The position numbers and the translations under genes were made by a program. Positions 34,471 to 47,400 of a stretch of DNA of 64,000 nt are shown in pieces. The stretch's first letter is position 1, and each line of letters starts with the position of its first letter. The notes beneath the pieces are model-generated. The model searched no databases and had not been told where the DNA came from. It saw only the letters and a program-made list of their open reading frames with translations. The stretch spans positions 86,248,148-86,312,147 of the forward strand of contig NC_092630.1 in the NCBI RefSeq assembly GCF_039555335.1, given 5' to 3'. The DNA comes from Amphiura filiformis (taxonomy: Eukaryota; Echinodermata; Ophiuroidea; Amphilepidida; Amphiuridae).

Positions 34471-36710
34471 ATTCTTCAAAGTCAGTTTAGTATAAATTTT
34501 ATAAGTCAAACTGCCTTTTTTCAGAAAAAATAAAATTACTTTTGTCAGGACATCCCCGTCGTTTTAAATGAACGAAAACGCCACGAACATCGAAGCTGCC
34601 AAACCGCGTTCTTAATTCGTGCATGTATATTACGCGAACACATTATCGTGCAATCATTGAGGATCTACAAGTGTGCCGCCGTTGCGTGTCGGCGAGCTCA
34701 CTGTTTTATATGACTATCCACTATCGTGTCATAATGGATAGGTGAAAACCAATCAAATTGTGTGTATTCTTGACAAGACGCACCTACTGAATTAGAATGC
34801 ACTATAATGATATAAACAATAGGATAGTGGGACATGTATTGCCTACAGTGGCCCCTAGGGGTCCGAAATATCTTTATATAGGCCAAAAATTAGAAGCGGC
34901 ATATCTTATCCGGATATTCCATGGAAATAAGAGGGTGGTGGAAATACTTGAATATTGCATTTTAGTGGCAAGAGTATCCCTGCATCTAGACTAGTCCTAT
35001 AATAGTGGTCAGTTACCATCAGAAACATCAACAAAATGTGAAATTTAAAAAGAAAGATTGACGCTGAAATAAAATTAAACTATTAGGAGTAAATCTGGAT
35101 CTGACTTGTGTATTGTCTGCTTCAGCTAGTAAAAATTAAATGCGAATTTAAAAATGTTTTTGTACCTACATTGGTTGTTTGGTTTACCGAGTCTGTTTAT
35201 GTGCACAGTGATTTAGCAGGTTTAGCACTTTTGTGAGCCTTGGAACTGGTAATTTTTGGCTATCGAAGTTTACCTACTTCCTATGCCTACATTTGCTGGT
35301 TTTGCCCCCCCTAGACTATGCCATAGTCGATTTTTGATAAATAAAAATGTTATTAATCATGATGAACGCATTCAGTTGAACTCGAAATTATACTGATATT
35401 TAGTACATCAAAATACTAGTATAAAATGGGTATGAAAAAGTTTAGGCTATATAATTATATTTGTGACAGTAAAAGTAAAGTATAGGCCCTACGTAGGCTT
35501 ATATTATTGAATGCAACATATCATAATGGCATAATTATAATGACACTTCAATACTGAACAATTCTAATTTTAGAATCTGCCAGTTTATTATCCGAAAAAC
35601 CGACTATGGACTTTCACTTTTAAGCAGAACTTTACCCGGGACTCACACACTGTCAATCATACTTGTTTATCAATAACATCTAACCACAAGACTAAGCATG
35701 GTGGTACAATACGCTGCTTAGATGCATACGTTCATCCACCAGCACAAAAGCGCCGCATTCCCTAGATAGTTGTGTACCATGTATAGTTATAATGGTACCA
35801 GTACGCGTCGGGAGGATTTAAACAATAACAAGATCTGGGCGACCAATCACAAGCCAGATTCATTTTTAAAGATGCATTACATCATGACCCAATTTTAGTT
35901 AGGCCAGAAATTGGCCTAACTCTCAAGGCAAAAGTCAGTAGTCCACTTGGGAAGCTAACAAACAGAGGGCGTCACGGTGACTGAAAAGATCAGTTGTGAA
36001 AATCTATCAATTGTGCACTCATTAATTAAATCAGAGTTTTAAGCTTAAATGTAATAGCCAGAATAGTGCACAATTGGCAAGTGGACTACGGAGAAGTCTA
36101 CCCCCCCCCCTGCATATTGTCTAGTCTGTATTTTACTTGTTTCCCCACATCAAGTTGGTGTACCTTGCTCGTTTTCTTTCCTAAATGAGAATCATTTGTG
36201 CAATTTTAATTGGAATGAGAGTCCAGATAAAGTGTGATAGTAAAAAGACATTTTTATTGTTTTAAACAGTAATGGTCCCTTAGAGTGTTCCATGTGGTGG
36301 TACAAGTTTGTGATGGATTTTTGTTTATAAAAAATATGTTGATAGGAAGGGGGTAAATTGGGTGAGGACGGGTGGCCACCCCCCCCCCCTACTTGTTTTG
36401 TAGAATTTTGTGAAAGCATAAAACCAGGAGGGTTAGTCCCCCCCACTTTTTCAACCGGGGCTGGCCCTCCCACTTTAATCAAACCCATAATGTGCTGTGT
36501 GTCACATGTCTGGGTGAACATAAATAATGAATTCTCTACCCTGAAAGAAAGTGTAAAAATGATGCACCAAATGGCTCAATTGGACCTTCATTTTGCAAAA
36601 TTGATAAACAAAACACCCTTTTCGCTTCTGCTTTAGACACCTAACAATATCATGTTTAAAGCAATAAATTATACAATAATAGTGAAAACTTGTCCATGTA
36701 TGGTTTCAAT
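34471..36710. other. Intergenic, fragments of inverted repeats only
   Basis: Possible small MITEs: 35321-35620 (ccatagtcgatttttgat against ccgaaaaaccgactatgg) and about 35930-36095 (agtagtccacttg against caagtggactac). The repeat shared with 25409 begins near 36118. No exon recognised. Confidence 0.35.
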
Positions 36711-37010
36711 TTAAAGGAGGAATTTGTGATCCTAGCATCCTCTTTTTATGACATTTTTCAGTAGATATCCACGAAAAAAGCTTATTCCCAAAATTTCAGT
36801 TGATTCCGATTTTGCGTTTGTGACAAGTATGCATGATTATGTGTATTACACTGCTCCATAGGCCACTGTTGTAATTTTGTTCTGGTATACCAGAAGGAAA
36901 TTCAAATTTGACGATATTTTTGCTAAATGAATTAATCTGCAAGAAATTTTTGGTATATACATGTAAACATTATGTACCCAGAGGTTTCCAGTGGTATAAA
37001 AATCTCAAAC
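36711..37010. mobile_element. TTAA-flanked MITE, one end only, abutting the satellite
   Basis: TTAA at 36711-36714. The sequence is the reverse complement of most of 5504-5846 (ggatgctaggatcac end, gaatcaactgaaattttggg, ctggtataccagaa, cactggaaacctctgg). The expected far terminus is missing; the 89-bp satellite begins at exactly that place. Confidence 0.7.
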
Positions 37011-37012
37011 TC

Positions 37013-37808
37013 TGAAACTCCCCTCCGTATATAGGCGCCAGTGGAGTATTTCTGCGCACGGTCGCAGGGAATCCACTGACGGATTTTTCGGCGCGCGTCT
37101 TGAAAACCCCTCTGTATATAGGCGCCGGTGGAGTATTTCTGAGCATGGTCGCAGGGAATCCACTGACGGATTTTTGGCGCACATGCGCTGAAACTCCCCT
37201 CCGTATATAGGCGCCGGTGGAGTATTTCTGAGCATGGTCGCAGGGAATCCACTGACGGATTTTCGGCGCATGTGCCTGAAACTCCCCTCCGTATATAGGT
37301 GCCGGTGGAGTATTTCTGCGCACGGTCGCAGGGAATCCACTGACGGATTTTCGGCGCACGTGCGCTGAAACTCCCCTCCGTATATAGGCGCCGGTGGAGT
37401 ATTTCTGAGCATGGTCGTAGGGAATCCACTGACGGATTTTCGGCGCACGTGCGCAGAAACTCCCTTCCGTATATAGGTGCCGGTGGAGTATTTCTGCGCA
37501 CGGTCGCAGGGAATCCACTGACGGATTTTCGGCGCACGTGCGCAGAAACTCCCTTCCGTATATAGGTGCCGGTGGAGTATTTCTGCGCACGGTCGCAGGG
37601 AATCCACCGACGGATTTTCGGCGCCGTGCGCGCTGAAACTCCCCTCCGTATATAGGCGCCGGTGGAGTATTTCTGAGCATGGCAGCAGGGAATCCACTGA
37701 CGGATTTTTTTGAAGCGTGCGCGCAGAAACTCCCCTCCGTATATAGGTGCTGGTGGAGTATTTCTGCGCACGGTCGCAGGGAATCCACTGACGGATTTTC
37801 GGCGCACG
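37013..37808. repeat. 89-bp tandem satellite, nine copies
   Basis: The landmark ccgtatatagg (ctgtatatagg in one unit) falls at 37025, 37113, 37201, 37289, 37378, 37467, 37556, 37646 and 37737, so unit length is 88-91 bp. The unit contains gtggagtatttctg, gcagggaatccactgacgga and a palindromic gcgcacgtgcgc segment. The G+C is clearly higher than the surroundings. All three minus-strand frames stay open (up to 291 residues) because the unit lacks stops. Confidence 0.95.
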
Positions 37809-37967
37809 TTTTTCTTGAATTGTTATGACTTAATATTGGCCTACCCTAGAATGTTTCATAAGAGATAAGAAGGTAGAAAGTAAGAAATATCATTTAGAGT
37901 CAGAAGTTACGGTTCTGCGCATCAAATAACTTGAAATGTATATATTTTTAGAGTTTATTTTTAATAC

Positions 37968-38135
37968 GGTGGAGTATTTCTGCGCACGGTCGCAGGAAAT
38001 CCATTGACGGATTACCGTGCAGAAATACTCCACGGACCTATATACGGAGGGAGTTTCTGCGCACGTCGCTTGAAAAGTCCGACTGTGGATTCCCTGCGAC
38101 CGTGCGCAGAAGTTACTCCACCGTTCTAACTTCTG
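37968..38135. repeat. Inverted and direct satellite half-units
   Basis: ggtggagtatttctgcgcac at 37970 is followed by ccgtgcagaaatactccacg (reverse) near 38013, then ggattccctgcgaccgtgcg (reverse) near 38090 and actccaccg. Satellite pieces are thus present in opposite orientations within 170 bp, about 160 bp beyond the main array. Confidence 0.8.
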
Positions 38136-39128
38136 ACTCTGTATATAGGCCAATAATTTCTTACTTTAAATAATGTTTCATATTTTCTATCTGTTTTCAG
38201 ATTTAAACAAAATTGTTCAGGTTTTGAAACAATCATAGAAATGCACTTTTTTGTCCCAATTTTTTTGGTGACAACATACCAAAAAATTGCTTGGATTAAA
38301 AAAATTTCCATTATCTTTTCATAAATTAAGTAAAGACATGAAATTAGGGAAGGTTTAAATTATTTTTTACAAATTTGCCTCATTTTTCAAAATATTGAAA
38401 AAAAAAACATGTGAAAAAGGCAATTTTTTCTGTCTAATACTCTAAATCTGTAAAAATGTTCACACAATGGTGATTTTGAAAAAGTGAAAAAATCCTAGAG
38501 TTTGAGTCAAGTCAAGTCAAGATAACAAGGTAACAGGCCCGTAATGTGAAAGAAGCCCACTATATATCTTGTGGAGTTCTATGGAGGATTTAAATTTGTA
38601 TATGACATTAATTAAAAAATTCCCTGTGTGGCTATAATTCCAATAGGATTTAAGTTGGAACACAATCAACACATGACCCTTAGTATAACTACCCCCCCCA
38701 CTTTCAAACCTTCTGCAGGTCCTGTTTCTCTCTTTCCTGTTTGTTATAAAACTTGGTTAGGGACCAGGGACATAGTTAAAAACATGCATTGAATCCAATT
38801 TACAGGTGGTTCAGAACTTGCACATAACAACATGAACTTTGCTCAATTGTGATTATATAAAAATATACAGGTGATTTACCAATTAAAGACCATCAAGAGG
38901 TCTACAAACTATCTTTCCTAAGTGTTAGAGCATTTCAAGTTCATGCCAACTAATAGCTGAAAAGTGTGTTACTCTAAAACTTTGACCTATGCATTAGGCC
39001 TATACATGTATACAGTTTGGCTATAGCCTTTGGCAATATTATATCTTTTTCAAGGTTTGCACAACATGTGATAAGAGTATTACATTGATTCAGGTTTGAA
39101 GTTCACAGGAAACGGTATAGGGCCAGTT
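38136..39128. other. Intergenic, nothing recognised
   Basis: AT-rich; poly(A)-like stretches near 38398. No exon or paired repeat seen. Confidence 0.35.
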
Positions 39129-39470
39129 CCCCGGGGGGGTCACTCCCATTGTGGCCTGTACACCATCCGCGATAATGAAAATGCGTAAAAGGGTAGTTTT
39201 TTGGGTAAGCACGATCACGCTGCGTAACTACGCTTAGGGTGTCAAAAACATGAAATATTGGAAAAAGGGTAGCAAAATTGCAATTGCTAATACACGGAAA
39301 TGAAATTTAGGGTATGAAATTTGATGCAAGGAATAAAATCCCTGTTTAGGGTGTGAAAACACCTGTTTAGGGTATTGTTTTAGCCAAGGGTTAAATCCTT
39401 GTTTAGGGTGCTTTTCAAAAGTTGATTATCGCGGATGGTGTACAGGCCACAATAGGAGTGACCCCCCTGG
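39129..39470. mobile_element. hAT-like MITE with GGCCAGTT target duplication
   Basis: GGCCAGTT lies at 39121-39128 and 39471-39478. The inverted ends run about 45 bp: ccccgggggggtcactccca, then ttgtggcctgtacaccatcc, against ggatggtgtacaggccacaa. The interior repeats tttagggtgt-type words. Confidence 0.85.
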
Positions 39471-39478
39471 GGCCAGTT

Positions 39479-41334
39479 CTTATCTCACTTTTTCTTTTTG
39501 TATTGCAGAACAACTGGTGTGTAGGCTTGCAGGGGATGTAATCTATACATTGTCGTATCACTTGTTTTTGTCAGAATTGAGGTATGTATGAGTACCATTG
39601 TTTCATAACTAATAAGGTGCACTGCCCATTTTGTTTTTCTTACTTTATGAAAACTTGTTTACGTTTAGAGACCTGGGCAGTTACCGGGGGCAGGTGTTGG
39701 CAGCTGATACTTATAGCTCTAATGTCTCCATTGGGCAAAGAATATATTTTGGACAAAAAGTACAAGTACATGCAAAAAATTAATGTTTTTAAAATATTAT
39801 AAATAGGGTTATTTTTTATGGGCTCATTTAAAGGGGGGTAACCCTATTGGTTTTGGATATGGATTGTCTTTAAAATTACATAATAATATCAAATATCTCC
39901 CCTTTATGCTGCTTTGTGAAAAAAGCGAGAGCATTTTCAGCGTAAATGTGAATAAATAGCCAAATTTGCAATCCAATACCTTGTATACGTGCATTGCATA
40001 CTGGGTAGGCATGCAACAACAACAATTCCCGTTCAGTATGACTTAATGCTGACATGCTGCAATGCCGGCCCGTATTGACGGAAAAAATTTTATTTTATTT
40101 TTTTTTGGTTTTTTCGTACAAAAAAAAAAAAAAAGGAAACAAAATATATTTCCCTTGCAATATGTACATTTCAAATGAATATAAAAAGTTTGGGTTAAAA
40201 ATGGAGAGGAAAAAAACCTTCCGATACCGGGTTTTGAACCCGGTACCTCTTGGGTAAAAGAACGGCACGCTAGCCAATTGAGCTATTTCACCAACTGAAA
40301 TAATCAAGGAATTGTTTTAATTATATACGGCGGACCGTCTCCTCAGCACTTAGCGTAGTTCGCTTTTTTCTCTTCCCATGATCCGAAGTAATTTTTATTG
40401 TTTACAAACTGGTATACCTGTAAAAACCGCTGTGATTCATGATTTCTCCGAAATACATCGACTTGGGCGTCAAATTTCAGGATAGTAATGAGAAAAATAG
40501 TATCTATTATGTGATACCAAAACCTCATCAACAATGAAAAAAATCGGGGATGATGCTGTCGATCGGGTTACGGACCTTTAATAGCCAAAACATATAGCTG
40601 ACCGAACTGTCACCCAAAAATACATATTTTCCTTATAAATCAGCTTAAAAGTTCAATATACTGAATGGGTTGGGTAGTAAATAAGGATATTACTTGTGTT
40701 GTTTGCTTGGATGTGTCAGGAAATGGACCGTTTTTGTAAACTCAGCTGGAAAATCAGGTCAAACTTAAGCTTAAGCCTATTAGAGTTTCATCTTAATATT
40801 GAATGGACATTTGACTTATTGGGGGAGCTTGGTAGTACAGGTTGTCTGGTGTATATTTTTGTGAATCTACTGGCTTTGTACAAGTATGGGCAGTGACAAA
40901 AACCACCATAGAATATTAACAATATGATGAAGATAATGATAGAAAAAAACAATAACAGACAATTCTAAGTGATAATATTTTATATACACAATTAAAGTCT
41001 GTGTGACAGAGATTGATATAATGGGTGGATGTTTCTTACTATCCTATCGAATATTCAGGATTTTATTTCATTTGTAAATATAATAATATTGATAAAAATA
41101 ACAAAAACAAAACAAGCAAAACCTAGTGACCTTTAAGTAAATTCCACATATTATGTAGCAAAGTCTATTTTAGGGAAATATTTATTCAAAATTTGATACA
41201 GTTTCACTTTTGTTGTTGCGAAATTTTTCTATAAAAATTCCCAGCTGCTTTATTTCCATATTGTTATGTTAGTTTTTATTATACTATAATGATGAAGCCA
41301 TGTTTGTTTCCGGTTCGTAGTGTCTTTTCATAAA
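39479..41334. other. Intergenic upstream of the ORP1L gene
   Basis: It contains a tRNA-like SINE head (40218-40296) and poly(A)/poly(T) runs. No upstream coding exon was recognised, and the ORP1L start codon lies just downstream. Confidence 0.35.
40218..40296 (-). repeat. tRNA-derived SINE head or tRNA pseudogene
   Basis: Minus strand: tagctcaattggctagcg (A box) and gggttcaaaaccc (B box inside a perfect 5-bp T stem, ccggg/cccgg). The sequences either side do not form a 7-bp acceptor stem, so it is not scored as a functional tRNA. Confidence 0.55.
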
Positions 41335-41485
41335 ATGGCTGAGAGTTCTTTACCGGAGAGTGAAGGAGACATGGACCATGAAGAACGACTGTTGTATGCT
41401 GCCAGGAATGGTGATGCAGAAACTGTAGGCAGGCTTGTAGAGCAGAGCTGTAAGGGGCAAATCACACTTAACATTAACTGTAAAG
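41335..41485 (+). CDS. OSBPL1A: ORP1L exon 1
   Basis: Residues 1-50: MAESSLPESEGDMDHEERLL, then the first ankyrin helix pair (YAARNGDAETVGRLVEQ) and NINCK. Donor gtaagaga. Confidence 0.9.
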
Positions 41486-44400
41486 GTAAGAGAAGTGTTA
41501 TATTCCTTACATCCATAGCATTGGCAAAGTAGTGATTTTGTTATGTATTTTGTTGTTTTTGGCTCTGCCTCAATCTGAATTGCACAATTTCAGCATTTAG
41601 CCTGATAGGCAGTGGTGTAGCCAGGGGTCAAGGGGGAGACAGCTGCCCCCTGTGACCAGTCTTGCCTCCTATTTCCCCCTGTGGGATGCTGACCACCTTG
41701 ATATTTAAGATTTTTAAGGTGGTACTACACCCCTTGATAAATTTGTGACTATTTTTGCATTTTTCTCAAAGGTACAGCTAAAATGTACCTCATTTCTTTT
41801 AATGAACCACTTGTCTTGAATCACTGAAATTTCAGTGAAGTTATTGGATTCCTTGCCCCTATAATATACATATAACTTTTGTTACCAGTGTGTAGTTATT
41901 TTTTGAGAAAAATGCAAAATTAGTCACAACATTTATCATGGAGTGTAGTACCACCGTAAGTCTTTTTTGTACTTTTTAGACCATGATTTTTGAACATTTT
42001 TATCAAAGTTTCCTCCCTTGAAAGTTGAAAAAATGCTGGTTATGCCACTGGTGATCAGATCAGATTGTATCATGTCAGATATATGTTGAGATGCTAGAAA
42101 TCAGGACAGTAAGTAATTTTTTTACCTGAAATTCACAATGGCAACAGTAATGTTACAAAGTGAACTTGCACTTTCGGGTTTTGATTGAGCAAACCTCAAA
42201 TATTTAAAAATGAACTTGATAATGATTTGCATAAAAAATTATGCACACAGTTGATTCTTGATCAACTGTGTAAATCAAAGGGAAATAAAAGATTCGGATG
42301 GTAAAGATCCAGCTACCGGCAGTAATTGTGTTTGGTCTAATTATTGCGTCCATAGGACAATGCATCTTTCAGTAAATAAAAAGCCCAGATTTATCCCTGT
42401 ATCATATACTAACCAATCTTAAGTAGTGTAGTCTTTTTTATACAATTATTGTGCATATGCTACCAGTGTTTGATCACTGGCAATGTTTTAATTGCACGCT
42501 GCAAGTGCTAGTATGATAGTGCTTGAATCTCATTTTACATTTCCAACAGTCATCTGTAAATTACAGTAAAGATTATAGTTTTGGTCAAAAAAGGCATTTT
42601 GATGAATTTATATTAATATTTTTCATCATTCTTGTTTTTTGCTGAGAGCATATATTATAAGTAACTTCAACAAATTTTACCAGTACAGTTTCAGCTATTT
42701 TTCCATTTAATTTTGTCAATTAGGTAAAAGTAAGGCCAACCTTGGATGGAGTCCTCTACACCTGGCTAGCTACTTTGGTCATGAGGTGGTTGCTATGTGT
42801 TTGTTGATCAACAATGCTGACATCAATGCAGTCACACCCAGGGGTGATACCCCACTACACAGAGCAGCTTATACTGGACGTCTGGTAAGGGAATAGTGTT
42901 GCCTCAGATATGTGTAAATTGATGTTCACTGGCTTTAACTTAAGTATTGACATTAAAATAAATAATTTCATTATTTTGTCATAATGAGTACAGACTCATT
43001 TCTTAATTTGCTGAAGTACATAGATGTTAAAGGCCTCTGATATTTTAACATGTCTTGCACAGAAAGATTGTGGCTGCTTATTAACATCATTTACATTTGT
43101 ACATCACCATAATGCGTTTGGCTAAATTTATAACCTAATTGACCCTTTGCACAGATTTGCGATCTTAATCCAAGAACGAGATTCTCCTTGCGCATGCAAG
43201 GTACACAGTAATTACACATGCATACACACACACAACTCACACTTTGTGGGTAAAACCTCATTTTGAGATGACCCTGCAAAAGGTATATGTTAGCCAGAAG
43301 AGCTGCAATATAAACCCAAAATTTCCCTCCAAGAAGACAGGATTACCCTTCAAATTGTTACATATTTCTTTATTTTCAAACCTTACATTTTCCCTCCAAA
43401 CACCTAATTTCCCGGGAATGAGGTTCCCAAATTATTCCCCACTTCCTGGCATGCCAGATAGCAAAAACAATTTCTAAGATAAAGGTTAGACTTTTTCTTG
43501 TACTTTCATGCCCAGGAGATGGATTGATATGGTAAGAATATTTCATCAACTTCTAGTATTTATTTTCAAAGTCAGTGGAAATGTTTGCACAAATTTGACC
43601 CATTTAAGTTAATATTCTCTTGTTTTGCATGGTTTATAATATTAATTTCCAGCAAAGTATACAATAATGATATGTAACAGTAATGGGCAGTTTCAACTGA
43701 TCACATGCCTACTCACATGATGTGGTCATGTTGGCAAGCTTCATATCTTTTTTTCCACTCTGAGTATATGCATGAAATGACAGCAAACGTTTTGCTATAA
43801 ATTTTACTTACTTACTTTTGTTACATATTGAAGTCCCAGTATATAGTTTGACATTCCACATGTTTTGCCTGCAATTACGCTGCAGGTTTTTCCCATGCAG
43901 CAAGAATATCCCAAAGTCACAAAGTTGACATGTTTCTACTGAGCAAAGGAATGATGGGTGATGCAAAGTAATACTTTTGTTTACCTTGGATATCAGTTAT
44001 GATCAATTTATCTGGATTTGATTTATTTTACAGAACCTTGTGGCGCTTTTGATCCAATATGGTGCTGATGTAGGTATTGTGAATGGAGAGGGATCTACAC
44101 CAAAAGATGTGGCCATAGGAAAGGAAGTGGTTGACATGATTGCAGGTAATCATCACATTCATGTAATAATCACATACATAGATTCATATTTGAGCCTGAC
44201 ATAAACAATGTTAATGCCCAGCTGCTATAATTACCCAGAAAAATCATATTTTAAAGAATGGTACTGGTCAACCAACATTCCCAATAACAACTGAAGAAGA
44301 GTTTCATAGATGTGACTCAAAATTTTTGTGAGTAGAAACTTCGCTTGCTTGTGTGAATTAGTTTGTAGTCATAATGGTGCATCTTATTTTTTGATGAAGT

Positions 44401-47400
44401 ACAGTCACATATTTTGCAAACATATTTTTTGGAGAAAATTGTTGTCCAAAATTTCTGTCAAAATCAATCCACTGCAGCCAAAAATAGATGTTTTTCATAC
44501 AGCGAAAAAAAAACCAGACATATATTTTATTTTTTCATAAATTACTGCACAAGCTGGGTAATTTATGCAACTGTCTGTGTCTCTATCTGCAGATAATGTA
44601 AGTCTGTTAATTACCAGCCTCATGTCAATGATGTCATTACAGTGTTTTGGCTTCTTCTGGTCAATCTTAACGTCAGCAATGTAACTTGTTGATCAGTGCA
44701 GTGGTGAAATGGCTTCCAGAAAATGAAGAATTATCCACTGTGTTTAATAATTGTGATTGTGATTTTGTGTTGTCATTCTTGGGATTTCTTGATAAAGGTA
44801 TATGACATCTTGTTTGTTTCGATAGCAACCGAACAAGCCCAGCAATTGAAAGGGGAACAAATATTACTAAATGCTGCTACAGAAGGGGATACTACTACAA
44901 TCAAGAGTCTGGTAAGTAAGGTGTTATATTAATGACCATTGTACAAGGAAGGTTGGGTGAACTGACAGGAAGTTTAAAATATAAAATATACAAATATAAT
45001 ATTAATGAAGTGGACATGGGACGGTCTGCTGAAATGACTTCTTCTTGCTTATTTGCTTAGGGACGACTGGTCAAGTCGGACTCCTCTGATGGCGGAATAT
45101 AATTGTATAATTTCCTCTCTCCCAATACGCTGTAAGCACATCTAGGTACATGTAGGCCTATTATAGGTATAAGCATATATGCGGCATCTTGTGGTTTGGA
45201 AGTCACATAAATCTGTTGGTTCTGTATACAGAAGAGTCATCCCTTTGCAAGAGGAGGGGGACCATCCCTATTTCTCATATCTGCACCCCCCCATCCTAGT
45301 TCCAGGAATGTCCATAGAAATAACTGAACACACAAAGCCTGTGCAACAATACTCAACACATTTAGGTACAGCATGTGTATAAAAAGGAAGGAAGGAAGGA
45401 AGAATTTGCAAATAGTTTGACCTACTTGTTTACTTCCCAAACAGTTAAATGGAACGAGACCTCCTAATATCAACTGTACTGACACAACAGGCAATACACC
45501 CATGCATTGTGTGAGTTATAGGGACCATTGTGATGCAGCAGTACTACTGTTACAACATGGAGCCAATCCTAAGCTTACAAACAGCAAAGGTTTTCTGCCT
45601 TTAGATGTGGCTCAGTCACCACAGATGAGACAACTGTTGGATATCAAGCCTGTCAAGGTAAGATGAGATTTATCTATGTGATAAAGGATAGGAGCTAGGA
45701 TTTAGTGTTGAGGTCCGTTCATACTACGCCACAATTACTTTGCGATGCGTTGTGTTGCTGATATATCAATTACTTTTTGCTGCAACTCATCGCATTTCCA
45801 AGTTAAAATGTATTTAACTTTATTGCGATACCGCAAAGCAGTATTCTGTGGTACATGGCAGTGCGGAAACGCATCGCATCGCAATTGCGGCGTAGTATAA
45901 ACGGACCTTAAGTAATATGATTAGGGCTAGGATTTATGCTAGAGTAGAGTTTAAGGAGTTGAGCTAGGATTTAGGGGTTAGAATTTAGAGTTACGATTAG
46001 AGCATTGGGGTTAGTGTTAGGGAGGGAAGGGTATTCTATAGTTATACCATTTTGTATCGATGGGAGGATACTCAGCCTAGCAACCATAAACCTTTGTACA
46101 TTAAACAGTGTGACACTATGCTTCAGTTTTTCATTTTTAGATAATCTCTTTATTTGACACTATTTTTAATATAACAGTTTCATCATTAAATTTAAAAATA
46201 AATGCAGTGTATAAAACAACCCCCATCCTAGGTGCCAGGATCATACATACTTAATTCAGCATGGTGATGATATTCAATTGAGGTTCAGCACGTAATCCAC
46301 ATATATAGGAAGGAAGGAAGCAGTGCACTGCTTTTGATTATATTGCCTACAAGTGATTTTGATGCTGATATTTTGTCCTTCATTTTGCAGGTTGTACACA
46401 AGACTGTAGACAGATTTGAAGGACCTGTGTTAAAGGTGAGATAAGCTAATATAATATGTGTAAATGTTGTATGCAGTGATGGAGAAGAAAATACTTTGAA
46501 TGATAATACTTGTGACATTGCACAGTTTTGGCAATTTAATAAGATGATTTGTATTTTCTGATTTACAGAAAGGGTTGTTTGTTGTAAATTACAAACAGCC
46601 AGGGTATGATGTGGTATAGATATTGTGTGAAAGAAAGTATTCAGAGCTCAAATCAAGCCGTATCGCATCACAATTTGCCCTCCAGAATTTGCCTCTTACA
46701 ATACAACCTTTAATGTGGTGTTACAAAATTATGATACTGATACAACCTTTTAAACAAATAGCATTCTATTGCACCTCAAACTGCCAGTTTCAAGCCACAT
46801 TGCACCTCAACTTTAACAGCAACAGAAGGTTGCAATTTGGAGATACAAGTTAAGGAAAATGATTTTGAGGCTTGATTATAAAAGCATTAAGCAATGACCA
46901 AACATTTCTAGTAAAGAAATGTGAAACAATTAGAAATTAGTTTAATAACCTTGGGTATCAATAGCAGGAAATATTAGAAACATTGCAAGAGTTTATTTTT
47001 GGGTTTTTTTCTGATACCCATCTGATGTGGTTTGTGTGTGTTTATACTAACAGCCTTCTAGATTTACCAAGGCCTGGAAACGTTATTGGGTCGTACTTGA
47101 AAGAGGTGTATTGACTATCTATAGAAGAAGGTATGTGATCATATGATGGAAAGACTAGATACTGTAAATATATTGGTTGCTGGGAACTTTGGTTCACACT
47201 GCTCTTTTGTCTAGAAGAGGTTTTCGATCAGTGTGGTTCTCATCCAGTTTGATTGACAACTTTTTTTTGTCATGTAGCATAGCTAGCTGTATTGAAATCA
47301 GTGAGGCCTAAACTTGGAAATGGATTGATGCCCATGAAATGCTGTATCCCATTTGGCTACTTCACTAAATTCACATAACTATGGATCTTAGACTCAATAT

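Noticed and set aside
36932-37807. Long minus-strand frames (230-291 residues) as a repetitive protein gene
   Set aside because: They coincide with the 89-bp satellite, occur in all three frames, have no splice or start context, and the same peptides recur in each frame.
40218-40296. Functional tRNA gene
   Set aside because: A and B boxes and a good T stem are present, but no acceptor stem forms and the anticodon loop is irregular.
41320-41334. GTG at 41320 as the ORP1L start
   Set aside because: The ATG at 41335 is in frame and fits the family N-terminus.
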